A DNA stretch of 64,000 nt, from assembly GCF_902167145.1 (NCBI RefSeq), contig NC_050096.1, forward strand, positions 78,922,683 through 78,986,682, given 5' to 3'. Positions 34,501-44,300 of this stretch are shown one piece after another. The stretch is from Zea mays (Eukaryota; Streptophyta; Magnoliopsida; Poales; Poaceae). Under the pieces are notes generated by a model. The model made no database searches, was not told where the DNA came from, and saw only the letters and a list, made by a program, of their open reading frames with translations. Position 1 is the stretch's first letter. Each line of letters starts with the position of its first letter. Position numbers and translations under genes: made by a program.

Positions 34501-35072
34501 TCCTTCTTCTCCACCGGCACAATATTGGAGACCCACTCTGCGTATCTGCAAGGTCTGATAAAATCAGCTTCTAGTAGCCGGTGGATTTCGTCCTTGATGC
34601 GTGGGAGAAGATCTGGACGAAATGTTCTAGCTCTTTGCTTGAAAGGTCGGAAACCAGACTTGATAGGCAGCCGATGCTCTACGATCTCTCGGCTTAATCC
34701 ATGCATCTCAGTGTAATTCCAAGCAAAGCAATCTGAATATTCCTTCAATAGACCGATCATCTTATCTCTAGGATCGGTCTCCAGGGTCTTGTTTACAAAA
34801 GTCGGCCTTGGAGTTTTACCATCTCCTATGTCAATCTCCTCCAAAGGATCGGCCGATGTAAACCCCTGTCCTAGTTTATCAAGATCTCTGAATTCCTCTA
34901 TCATGTCCCCCATAGAGGAATCAGGGACCGGATCATCCGTAATACTGTCTTTTCGCTGTGGTAGATGTTCGGTCTTAAAGTCTGAACTATTTTGTGAAAG
35001 ACCGGACCATCCGGCTTTGAGAGCCGAATTGTCCGTGATCAACGACTCATGAACTCTGTGTGTATTCATCAT
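31527..35072 (-). CDS. pol: Pol of the 9.1-kb Tat element: RT, two RNase H, integrase (intact)
   Basis: A 1181-residue open frame with no internal stop. RT shows LRVCIDFRNLNRATPKDEYP, GNAGYNQIFMAEED and the catalytic YIDD (in VEVYIDDIVVKS). The first RNase H region follows (FRLYIAAEDKVIGAVLTQE). The second, archaeal-type RNase H is marked by YFDGSVCNEGQGIG, NNQAEYEALLFGLEL and GDSQLVVQQV. Integrase has an H2C2 zinc region ending CQVCQKFGD, then LDFIGEIHP, TTDQGTSF and YYAQANGQAESSN, so both Asp and the Glu remain. The start ATG lies 7 bases after the gag-protease stop, and an in-frame TAA directly precedes it, so translation would need reinitiation, splicing or a lost frameshift. This is the best-preserved pol in the window beside that of the 1445 element. 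Confidence 0.93.
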   Translation of the reverse strand: MMNTHRVHESLITDNSALKAGWSGLSQNSSDFKTEHLPQRKDSITDDPVPDSSMGDMIEEFRDLDKLGQGFTSADPLEEIDIGDGKTPRPTFVNKTLETDPRDKMIGLLKEYSDCFAWNYTEMHGLSREIVEHRLPIKSGFRPFKQRARTFRPDLLPRIKDEIHRLLEADFIRPCRYAEWVSNIVPVEKKESGKLRVCIDFRNLNRATPKDEYPMPIADTLINNASGNRIISFLDGNAGYNQIFMAEEDASKTAFICPGFIGLFEWVVMTFGLKNAGATYQRAMNLIFHELLGNTVEVYIDDIVVKSAEFSSHIADLRKAFDKMRQDGLKMNPRKCAFGVSAGKFLGFVIHEHGIEIDPDRIKSIRNVGPPTCKVEVQRFLGKVNYLRRFISNLAGKIDAFTPILRLKNDVEFAWGAEQQEAFDLIKKYLSSAPILKAPRAGVPFRLYIAAEDKVIGAVLTQETEEKEHVVTYLSRRLVDAETRYTFIEKLCLCLFYACTKCRCYLLSSHCTVSGQADVIKYMLHNPIMSGRIGKWAYALIEYDLAYEPLKSMKGQVVADFIVEHRVNDVYELDMSYLTITPWTLYFDGSVCNEGQGIGIVLVSPSNVSFDFSSRLKTYCTNNQAEYEALLFGLELLNGMGVKHVKVFGDSQLVVQQVLEEYQCFDGTLNSYLEKCWSIIHSFDEFSIRHISRVENHRANDLAQDASGYRIKRGKFHKTVNLITSAKPNSQVADCPRDDAGPSGVTRNVLFINSADNEADASDWRTPILNYLRNPNIRTDKNIRRTAFKYILMSDELYRRTVNDILLKCLGPDDAILAMAEVHEGICGTHQSAPKMKWLLRRSGFYWPSMIADCFKYYKGCQVCQKFGDLQLVPAAELHPIIKPWPFRGWGLDFIGEIHPSSSKGHRFVLVATDYFTKWTEAVALKNMTHKEVIEFITEHIIHRFSIPQTLTTDQGTSFMSKEVREFAELYRIKLLNSSPYYAQANGQAESSNRTLINLIKKKISDNPKHWHKILSEALWAHRISKHSATKVSPFELVYGQEAVLPVEISLNAVRFARQNDLTITDYYNSMMDNIDEVTDKRVIALGAIEKDKIMVARAYNKKVKAKSFQVGDLVWKTILPLRNKDRKFGKWSPSWEGPYKVKHVISGNAYLLQTLQGKDLPKALNGRFLKQYHPSMWQDA

Positions 35073-35079
35073 TTAAACT

Positions 35080-38000
35080 TTATTTAGGATTTAGCCGATT
35101 CTCCATCGGCTCTAGCATTACAGGAATGAAACCTTTCTTATCTATACTTATGAACTGATAATCAGAAAAATCTACTCCTGTGAGACATGTAGCAGTCTCA
35201 TAAGTCCAGAGTACAGGGGCATCGACCACAGCGATGCAGGCCGATACATCAGCATGTACTTGTTCTATGTCATCGCCTACCCATTGTATTAGCATTTGAT
35301 GTAATGTAGAAGGTATACATTGATTGGCGTGGATCCAATCTCTGCCTAAGATTAAACTGTAATTTCCTTCTACGTCAGCAACGAAGAATGCAGCGGCAAG
35401 GGTCTTAGTCCCGATGGTTAATTCAACGGACGTGACTCCCCTGGCTTTGATCGAACTATCAGTTCCAACACCACTGAGGGTCATGTTGGTTTTGACAAGT
35501 TCGTCATCTTGTTTACCTAATTTTCTGTACAATGAATAAGGCATTAGATTTACAGCCGCCCCTCCATCCACCAACATCTTAGCAATCGGTATCCCATCAA
35601 TGTGGCCGCGCACGAAGAGCGGCTTTAAATGATTTACCGATTCCTTTGGTTTAGTAAAGGCGACTTCTTTAGGACCAAAATCAAACTGGGTAACCACAGG
35701 TTCATCGTCGCCGATAATAGTACAATCGGCGGAAAATGTAATAATATTTACATCCATACCTGGGCGTTCTAGAGAAGCCTCGTAGTCGACCAGGTCTTCT
35801 CCCAGCAAGTCGTCCTCTTCCATTGATGTTGTCGTGTCGTTGGAGGCCTCCTAGTGAACGGCGGACGGTCCGCACGCGGGGGTCGGACGGTCCGCGCCTG
35901 GTGCAGGTTGTCCAGAGGCTTCCTGGTGAACGGCGGACGGTCCGTGCGCGGGGGCCGGACGGTCCGCGCCTGGTGCAGGTTGACTTTCTATTTCTGTGGC
36001 CGTTTGTTTTTTCTCAACGGCCTTCGGTCTCCATTTCTTTTGCGGTGGCGGGTATAGTGGATGTGTGTCATTAAATGTTTTTTCCGCCTCCTTCTCCTGG
36101 CTCTCCTTTGCTCTTAGGCGCTGTAATTTTCTCTTTTGGGATCGTGTCAATCCCGCTGGGCACCATCGAGGCATGGAGTATTTTGGATCGGCTGTTTTGA
36201 TGGTAGCCGTATCCTTTTCGGTTGTGTTGGCCGATTCGCCGAAAATCATTGGCCCTTTATTGTCTCCCTGTATGACAACATCTGCGGTGCCTATTTTGAT
36301 GATGTCCTTTTTTGTTGTTCTTTGAGTTGCTACAGACATATGCCCCCCTGCCGGATTGGTCGGCCTAGGAGGCCGAGTAGTCCGGCAATCTTGTTGGGTC
36401 TGTGCCTGGCGACCTGATTCAGCAGCGCTCAATTGGTCTTGCACTGGCGGCGCCAACCTATCAAAAACGAACGTTTGGGGTGCCCCCCAGGCGGGGTACT
36501 GTGGCATCCCAAATGGATATGGTGGTATGCCCCACATTTGATTTGGGACATATGGTGGAGGTAAGTATGTGTATGGATATGGCATAGATGGATAAGGAGG
36601 TGGAGGGGTCCATGTCGGCATGTTAGGTCTCAATTGTACAATAGGACCTTTCATTTCTTCCGATTGGTGAGGTGGTCCAATCGGCCTGACCTGACGTTGC
36701 TCATGAATGGGTGAGCGGGGTCGCTTCGGTGGCCGGTCACTGGGGCCGGCCTTCTTTTTCACATATTTAGACAACAATTGATCGAAAGTTGGGCCAGGCT
36801 TGATCAGCCGACCAGCTGCTTTAAATGTATTTGTTTTCCACGTACCTATCTCTGGTCGTCGTGGTTTGAAGGTACGTGGTCGCTGCGAGTCCTGAGCATG
36901 GCCGGACCGTCCGCCAGAGTCCTCCGGACCGTCCGGAGAAGCGTCGGACCGTCCGCGTTGGGACGGCGGACTGTCCGTGATGCGCAGCACGGGTTCCCGC
37001 AACTGTCTCCCTGTCGGCGCTTGCCCGCCAGTGCTAGAGGCTGTGATGGTCACCTTCAGGGTCTCCCCTCCATCAGGAGTCTTCTCGGCCACCACTTTCC
37101 TGCAAGAAACTTTACAATCCCCATCGGCCTTTTTAGCATTGCCGATGATTGTTTCCTTGCCTTTGCCTTTTTTGGCTGTATTTGGCCGAACCGGGACTTT
37201 CTTGCCCTCAAAGTCGATCATGTTCATTGGAAAGGGCTCCGTGTCCACCTGCATTTCCTGAAATTTCAATCGTCCTTCGTTAATGGCCGATTGAATCTGT
37301 CGACGGAATACATTACAATCATTAGTGGCATGAGAAAATGAGTTATGCCACTTGCAATATGCACGACGTTTTAGCTCGTCGACGGATGGAACAGTGTGAT
37401 TTATTTTAATGTTGCCATTTTTGAGTAATTCATCAAATATTCTATCACACTTACTAACATTAAATGTAAACTTAACCTCCTCTTGCCGTTTCTTTTGCAC
37501 CGGCTGTAAGGAGGCACAAGCTGAAGATTTGGCCTGCTTTGGCCAAACCATTTCAGCAGCATACACCTCTGCTGATTCGTCTTCTGAGCTACTTTGGTCG
37601 CATTCTACTACATGTACGTTGTGACGAATTGTTTTAGCAGTTTCTTTGCTTCGGCTTTCACAAGCCAAAGCTCTCTGGTGTAATTGTGCTAGTGTAAAGA
37701 ATTGGATGCCTTCTAATCTTTCTTTTAAATAATATCGTAGACCATTAAAGGCTAATCCTACTAGCTGTTTTTCTGCTAAATGAATTTGAAAGCATCAGTT
37801 TCTTGTATCTCGGAATCTCCAGATGTAATCATTAACCGATTCATCTTTTGTCTGTCGCAATGACACTAAATCTACCAAATCCAACTCATAGTCACCGGAG
37901 GAAAAATGATCATGAAATTTTTGTTCTAGATCCCCCCATGATGAAATGGAATTAGGAGGTAAAGTGGCATACCATGCAAACGCGGTTCCTGTTAAAGATA

Positions 38001-39261
38001 ATGAAAATAAATGTACGCGAAATGCCTCTGTGTCGGCCAATTCTCCCAATTGTGCTAAGAACTGGCCTATATGTTCGCGTGTGTTTTTCCCTTGATCACC
38101 CGAAAATTTTGCGAATTCGGGTATCCTGGTTCCCTGTGGGTATGGGTGGTGATCAAATCGGCTGTCATAAGGTTTCCGATATGATTGCCCCACAGGGACC
38201 ATGCTTACTCCGATCTTATCTCGGAACGCCCCGGCTATTTCTTCCCTTACTATATCAATGGCAGCCGGTGCAAGACCACCGGCTCTCTTGTCAAACATAG
38301 GTGGGGTTGGCTGGATATTAGCATGTTGTCTTTCCCCCCATTGGTTTGAGTTACGTGGTGCATTTTCATTTGCCCTATATGGGTCATAGGTTTGATCGTT
38401 TCTTTCCGGCCTCCTGGGTGGGGCCGGAAAGCTTTCCTGGGCTCTGGATCTTGAATTAATGGGTTGATGCATTGTATAGTGCGATGGGAAGTGCTGCTGG
38501 GACGGGTGAGGATTCCGGTAACAATCCTCCTCAAAAAGGTCATGTGCGGACTGTCCGGACATTGGCCCGGACCGTCCGTGATTATGTGCGGACCGTCCGT
38601 TGTTGTACGCGGACGGTCCGACTGGGTAGTTTAGATTCTGTGTCGTGTGTGGTGGTTCGGGCGCATATCTAGGTAACTCATTAAAAATCGGCCCGACTGT
38701 TGTTGGTCCGGACGGTCCGCCCTCACGTGCGGACGGTCCGGGCATGTGCAGATCGGCTGATTTGTTGCCGATTTGCGGTTGCTCAGGGTATGTGTCCATC
38801 GGCATCCCATAAAGGGGTTGTGACTGGTCGTGACAACCTGTAGCCGATGTGTTATGCGTGTTACCTCCTAACTCAACCTCGTGCGAAGGAAAATTTGTGA
38901 TACTAGATTTATCAAATGCACGCACTAGTTTCTTAAGATTGCTTTGCATACCCCCTATGATGTTCTGCATTTGTTCACGCTGATCTTCTACATAATTTCT
39001 AAGAGATTGCAGATCGTTGGTATTACTTACATTGGGGATATCTGGCGTGGGTTGGAGCGAAGCCGGATCCGTCGCCCGATGTCGGACGACCTTGTTGTTC
39101 CTGTCCACTTTGAAGTTGGCCAAGAACTATGCTTTCGCCTCCTGGATCATCCGCTCCTTGTGCTCCTCGAACTGGAGCTGCTCGTCAGCCGGCAAGGTTT
39201 CCCAAGTCGGCTCTATGATGTTGATTGGAGAAATATCAGAGCTATCCCTTGAACCGGCCAT
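35080..39261 (-). pseudogene. gag-pro: Gag-protease of the 9.1-kb Tat element, three in-frame stops
   Basis: One minus-strand frame of 1394 codons from ATG 39261 (MAGSRDSSDISPINIIEP). Stops lie at 39129-39127 (TAG), 37797-37795 (TGA, where relatives have Arg in RDTRNRC-like text) and 35853-35851 (TAG). Gag core features are DRNNKVV, then SLTGTAFAWYATLPPNSI and FHDHFSSGDYELDLVDL. A zinc-binding segment reads YCKWHNSFSHATNDC. The protease carries MLVDGGAAVNLMPYSLY (about 35590-35540). The middle is Pro/Gly/Ser/Arg-rich because GGACNGTCC palindromes are embedded in it in different reading phases. The last stop is diagnostic: an upstream 72-bp duplicate reads AVHQEAS where this copy reads AVH-stop-EAS. 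Confidence 0.88.
35851..35994 (-). repeat. 72-bp tandem duplication in gag with paired palindromes
   Basis: Two copies (palindrome starts 35863/35885 and 35935/35957) offset by exactly 72 bp, encoding QPAPGADRP...GPSAVH twice. One copy keeps Gln, the other has TAG at the same codon. Confidence 0.9.
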
Positions 39262-39294
39262 TGAGGGCCGACTTGATAAGCTTAGATATGTATG

Positions 39295-39312
39295 TCCCCA
39301 GCGGAGTCGCCA
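39295..39312 (-). other. Primer-binding site of the 9.1-kb Tat element
   Basis: On the minus strand TGGCGACTCCGCTGGGGA starts seven bases after the 5' LTR end (39320). The TGG start fits a tRNA CCA end; the tRNA is not identified. Confidence 0.7.
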
Positions 39313-39319
39313 AAAAGTA

Positions 39320-39957
39320 TGTTGACGCCTTTTCGGAGCGCCAAATACTCAAGAAGAACCGACGACGGTGCTCTCTGGTCAGGCGCGGACGGTCCGCGGC
39401 CTGGGGCCGGACGGTCCGCAGGGGCTAGGTTTTCCTGCCTGACGTCCGGACGGTCCGCGCCCTGGGGTCGGACGGTCCGCGCGTGCGCAGGGGCGGCGGA
39501 AGATCGCCGGCGGCGCCTGGATCTCGCTCCCGGGAGGGACCCCGTCGGGGAGGAGAGATCCTAGGGGTTGTCTAGGCTCGGGCCGGCCGACCTAGACTCC
39601 TCCAATCGGCGTAGAGTCGAAGAGAGGCGAAGAATTTGGGGATTGAGAGGCTAAACCAAAACTAGACTAGAACTACTCCTAGGATAAAATGCGAATAAAA
39701 GTTGTATTGATTCGATTGTTGATAATTACAAATCGGCCATAGACCTCTCTATTTATAGAGGAGGGGGGCTGGACCCTTTACACAACTGATTCCGAGCTAA
39801 TCCCGCGAATATAGCTAACAACCGTAGCACAAAACTCGGAACCCTAATCTGTTCTGCGCACGCGCGGACCGTCCGGCCCACAGGCGCGGACCGTCCGGAC
39901 CGCGGACCGTCCGGCCTCAGGGCCGGACCATCCGCTTGCTCATTTCTGGTTCAAACA
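39320..39957 (-). repeat. 5' LTR of the 9.1-kb Tat element (638 bp)
   Basis: Counterpart of 30840-31455 with an extra 22-bp unit that adds one GGACNGTCC copy (starts 39866, 39888, 39904; one decayed to GGACCATCC at 39925). TATAAATAG on the minus strand at about 39749-39757 is the likely promoter. Confidence 0.92.
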
Positions 39958-39962
39958 CACAC

Positions 39963-40814
39963 TAACCAATGCATGTGGGTTGTTTTGAATAAGAATATTT
40001 TTAAAAGGTCCTCCCATCTCTATCGTGTCATTTATCTTGGTTGGATGGTTGCACCAATATGTATGGTTGTGTCATATATGTCTTTTTTTAATTGCTAGTT
40101 TGCTACTCACCTACTCCACAACAAAGTATTTGTTTCTAGACAACAAAACGATGATTTTGTTATCTTTCACTACCGTTCATGTCACACACATGTGCTCAAT
40201 GCTCACTTGTAGATATGTCATGCCTCAAGCTCAAAGGTTTCCTTCACAAAATAAGACCAAACACAAGTGAGCATGACTGCATTGCTGAAATTTGTTTGAA
40301 ATCTGATTTCAAGTTCCAATTAGTAGATTTTGTACAAGGACACACATTTCATTTATGTTTTCTTCATATTTTCCCCAATACCTTCTGCTGTAACAAATAT
40401 CTCCCCTACTCAGATTCATCGTCTAATAACAGTATTTACTTTTAATGAGTAGTGACTGTCTTTCAAAACTTTCCCATGTATGTCCCTTTTACCGGTGAAC
40501 TTAAATTAATATATACTAGATGTATGTGGGAAAGAGGTCCGAAGAACATCTCTAACTCAATATATACTATTAGTTGGCTTCATCCCCTGAAATCAAACAC
40601 CTCTAATTTCTAATCCATCGCTCTGGCTGCACCATTACAACTAGTTTGGTTAGACGGGAGTTAAAGGAGATTGGGGAGAATTAAGGGAGAAATGAACTAA
40701 TTTTCTCTCAATGTCCTTCTACTAAAATAATGTGAGCAACTAGACAACTATACTGCGAAGACCTTTGCAGAGTAAGACGATGATGTTGTGCGGGAGGAGA
40801 TGGCCCTAGGTGGA
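39963..40814. other. Unassigned; right end is probably LTR of the decayed Ty3 element
   Basis: AT-rich, with no convincing ORF or recognised repeat up to about 40700. The bases directly left of 40815 continue into 46051 once the Reina-type element is removed, and that sequence runs into a primer-binding site at 46309. Part of this stretch is therefore likely the 5' portion of that element's LTR. I found no clear start for it. Confidence 0.4.
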
Positions 40815-41274
40815 TGTCATGTACGGTAAGCCGTACACAAGGCGCAGGCGCGCACGCGACATCCGGCGGGCAGCAGAGCGCGCCAAAAGTGCAGCAGCGC
40901 CACAGATGGCAGACACTCAAGTTTAGGAAAGCAGCAGCCACTTATGGCGAGGGATAAATAGGAAAGTATCAATTTGGCTCTTATGGCAAGGAATAAGTAG
41001 GAAAGTAGCAATTTGGCACTTATGGCAAGGAATAAGTAGGAAAGTAGTATTTTGGCAGGGAGGATAATTAGGGAGCTTGCTCCATTTGTGTGGCCGCCGG
41101 CTCTATATATCCCCAGGTGCGCAGCACTGTTGAGGGCAATAAAATATCAAGTCATTTCCCACCTCTCTCTCTCAAGCCTGCGGTTAGGAGGAATACTCCT
41201 ACCGGAGAAGACGGCCGAAGGCTACGAGTTACGTAGCCGAGGCCCGGCGAGTCAAGGGTTCGACGCTCTTGACA
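40815..41274 (+). repeat. 5' LTR of the Reina-type element
   Basis: Contains two or three near-copies of ATGGCAAGGAATAAGTAGG (about 40980-41045), a TATA-like CTATATAT at about 41102, and an AATAAA signal at about 41140. It carries a 16-bp stretch (about 41237-41252) missing from the 3' LTR. Confidence 0.9.
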
Positions 41275-41279
41275 GCTCT

Positions 41280-41297
41280 TGGTATCCTGAGTCCGGA
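41280..41297 (+). other. Primer-binding site of the Reina-type element
   Basis: TGGTATCCTGAGTCCGGA begins five bases after the LTR. Its first seven bases match the common TGGTATC start of initiator-Met sites. Confidence 0.65.
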
Positions 41298-41389
41298 GAT
41301 CCTTGCCTCACCCAGTCCCGCCCACCGATCCACTCACCACACCACCATCCCCGACCACGCCCACTAGCGGTTCGCCATCCTCCATCCAC

Positions 41390-44300
41390 ATGGTCGAGCC
41401 CACTTTAGCCGACGTCATCGAGATGATGAAGGCCATGCAGGCCGACATCACCAGGCTGAAGGAGAAGTCTGATTCCTCCTCCTCAAGCGGCGCCCAGGCC
41501 GAGCGTCATCGCGACATCGATCGCCCGCCAAGGTTCCAGAAATGGGACTTTCCGCGGTTTGATGGCAAGACCGATCCACTCCTCTTCATCAACAAATGTG
41601 AGTCGTATTTTCGACAGCAGCGTACGATGGTGGAGGAGCAAGTGTGGATGGCCTCGTATAACCTCGAGGGCATCGCACAGCACTGGTACATACAACTGCA
41701 GGAAGACGAGGGCACCCCATCCTGGAGCAGATTCAGGGAACTGCTCAACCTGCGCTTCGGGCCAACCCTCCGTTCAGCGCCGTTCTTCGAGCTCACTGAG
41801 TGCCGACCCACCGGCACGGTCGAGGAGTACTCCAACCGATTCCAGGAGCTCCTACCCCGTGCTGGCAGGATGGCGGAGGAGCAACGCGTCCAACTCTACA
41901 CCGGCGGCCTGCTGCCACCGCTCAGCCACGCAGTACGGATACTCAACCCCGGCAACCTCAACACTGCTATGAGCCTAGCGTGGCAGGTGGAGCAGATGGA
42001 GCTAGCCAAGATCCCGGCACCAGCCAAGACAGTGCCGTGCGGCATCCTACCGCCGCCACCTCCACGGCCAGCGACCCAGGCGCTACCGGCGCCACAGCCC
42101 CCCTTGGCGCTGCCAGCGCCGCCACTGGGCGTAGCAACGGGCCGTGGCGACGGCTCCAGGCGCTTATCTCCAGAGGAGATGGCGGATCGGCGCCGCCAAG
42201 GCCTGTGTTTTAATTCTAACGAGAAATATTCTCGTGGCCACAACCGTTTTTGCAGGCGCATTTTCTTCTTGGATGGCGTCGAAATTGAGGAGGCCGAGGC
42301 GGAAACGGGTGCCGCGGAGACTGACGCTCCCTGTTTCTCCCTCCAGGCCGTGGCCGGGGTCGCGCCAGGGGACACCATGCAGATCGCCGTCACCCTCGGT
42401 TCGGTCTCCCTGGTGGCACTACTCGACTCGGGAAGCACCCACAATTTTATATCCGCAGCGGCGGTGCACCAGTCAGGCATCCCCATCCAGCGCCGACCCC
42501 GCCTCACGGCCATGGTGGCCAATGGCGAACGGATCACCTGCGCGGGCGTCCTTCGCAATGCGCCGCTCCACGTCAAGGGCGAAATCTACCCGGCTGACCT
42601 CTTCGTCATGCCATTGGCCGGGTACGACGTCGTCCTCGGCACACGATGGCTTGGGGCATTGGGGCCAATCGTGTGGAACCTCGCCAATCGCCGCATGACG
42701 TTCCAGCGCCAGGGGCGCTCCATCTCCTGGACGGGCACGCCCAGCCCCAAGGAGCCCGCGCTGCGCGCCACCAACGGGACGGACGCCCTACTGGAGGCCC
42801 TTCTCGCCTCGTTCGGGGGGCTCTTCACAGCTCCGATGGGTTTGCCCCCCAAGCGCGCCCACGATCATCACATCCTCCTCAAGCCCGATGCGTCACCGGT
42901 GGCTGTCCGGCCGTACCGCTACCCGGCTGCACACAAGGACGAGCTGGAGCGGCAGTGCAACGCCATGATTGACCAGGGGATCATGCGACGCAGCGACTCC
43001 CCATTCTCATCGCCCGTGCTCCTGGTCAAGAAGCCCGATGGCTCGTGGCACTTCTGCGTCGACTACCGGGCCCTGAACGCCCTCACCATCAAAGACGCGT
43101 TCCCCATCTCGGTCGTGGAGGAGCTTCTCGACGAGCTACACGGCGCCAAATTCTTCACCAAACTGGATCTACGGTCGGGCTATCACCAGGTCCGGATGCG
43201 GCCAGAAGACATGCACAAGACCGCGTTCCGCACACACGATGGCTTGTACGAGTTCCTCGTGATGGCGTTCGGGCTCTGCAACGCCCCCGCCACGTTCCAG
43301 GCACTGATGAATGGCGTGCTCCGGCCATTCCTCCGACGGTTCGTCGTGGTATTCTTTGATGACATCCTAATTTACAGCAGCACGTGGGCCGATCACCTCC
43401 GCCATCTACGGGCCGTCCTCGATGAGCTACAACGCCATCAGCTGTTCATCAAGCGTTCGAAGTGTTCTTTCGGAGCACCATCTGTCGCCTACCTCGGCCA
43501 CATCATCTCGGCCGCAGGGGTGGCCATGGACCCGGCCAAGGTGACTGCCATTCACGACTGGCCACCGCTGCGCACGGTCCGGGACGTTCGAGGGTTCCTC
43601 GGCCTCACCGGGTACTACTGCCGCTTCGTCCACAACTACGGCACGGTGGCTGCCCCCTTAACGACCCTCCTCAAAAAGGATGGCTTCGTCTGGGATGACG
43701 TGGCCATGGCTGCCTTTACGGCGCTCAAGGCAGCCGTGTCGTCCGCCCCTGTCCTCGCCATGCCAGACTTCGGCAAGCGGTTCGTGGTGGAGTGCGATGC
43801 GTCCTCCACAGGTTTCGGTGGGGTGCTCGTCCAAGAGGGACACCCGGTCGCGTTCTTCAGCCGACCTATTGCACCCCGCCACCGCGACCTCGCCGCCTAC
43901 GAGCGCGAACTTATCGGCCTGGTCCAGGCCGTCCGGCACTGGCGGCCGTACCTATGGGGACGGTACTTCATCGTCAAGACGGATCACTTCAGTCTCAAGT
44001 ATCTCCTCGACCAGCGGTTGGCCACGATTCCCCAACACCATTGGGTGGGCAAACTGCTGGGATTCGACTTTACGGTCGAATACCGCTCGGGCGCCACGAA
44101 CACCGTCGCCGACGCACTATCCAGGAGGGACCCCGACGAGGGCACGCTGATGGCCATTTCAGCACCCCGTTTCGACTTCATCGAGCGCCTGCGCCAGGCA
44201 TAGGCTACGGATCCGGCCCTCGTCACCATCTACGAAGAGATCCGCGCAGGCACGCGCGCAGCACCATGGTCCATCATCGGTGGGATGGTCGCCATGGAGG

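Larger units (their letters stand above)
30840..39957 (-). mobile_element. Complete Tat-lineage Ty3/gypsy retrotransposon (9.1 kb)
   Basis: Minus-strand element with LTRs at 39320-39957 (5') and 30840-31455 (3') and a CACAC duplication at 30835-30839 and 39958-39962. Gag-protease and pol lie in separate, nearly abutting frames. Pol carries two RNase H domains, as in the Tat lineage, but there is no antisense gene after pol; only 71 bp separate pol from the 3' LTR. About 11 substitutions and a 22-bp indel separate the LTRs by eye. The most unusual property is the palindrome GGACNGTCC, repeated in both LTRs, gag and pol. The family name is not identified. Confidence 0.92.
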
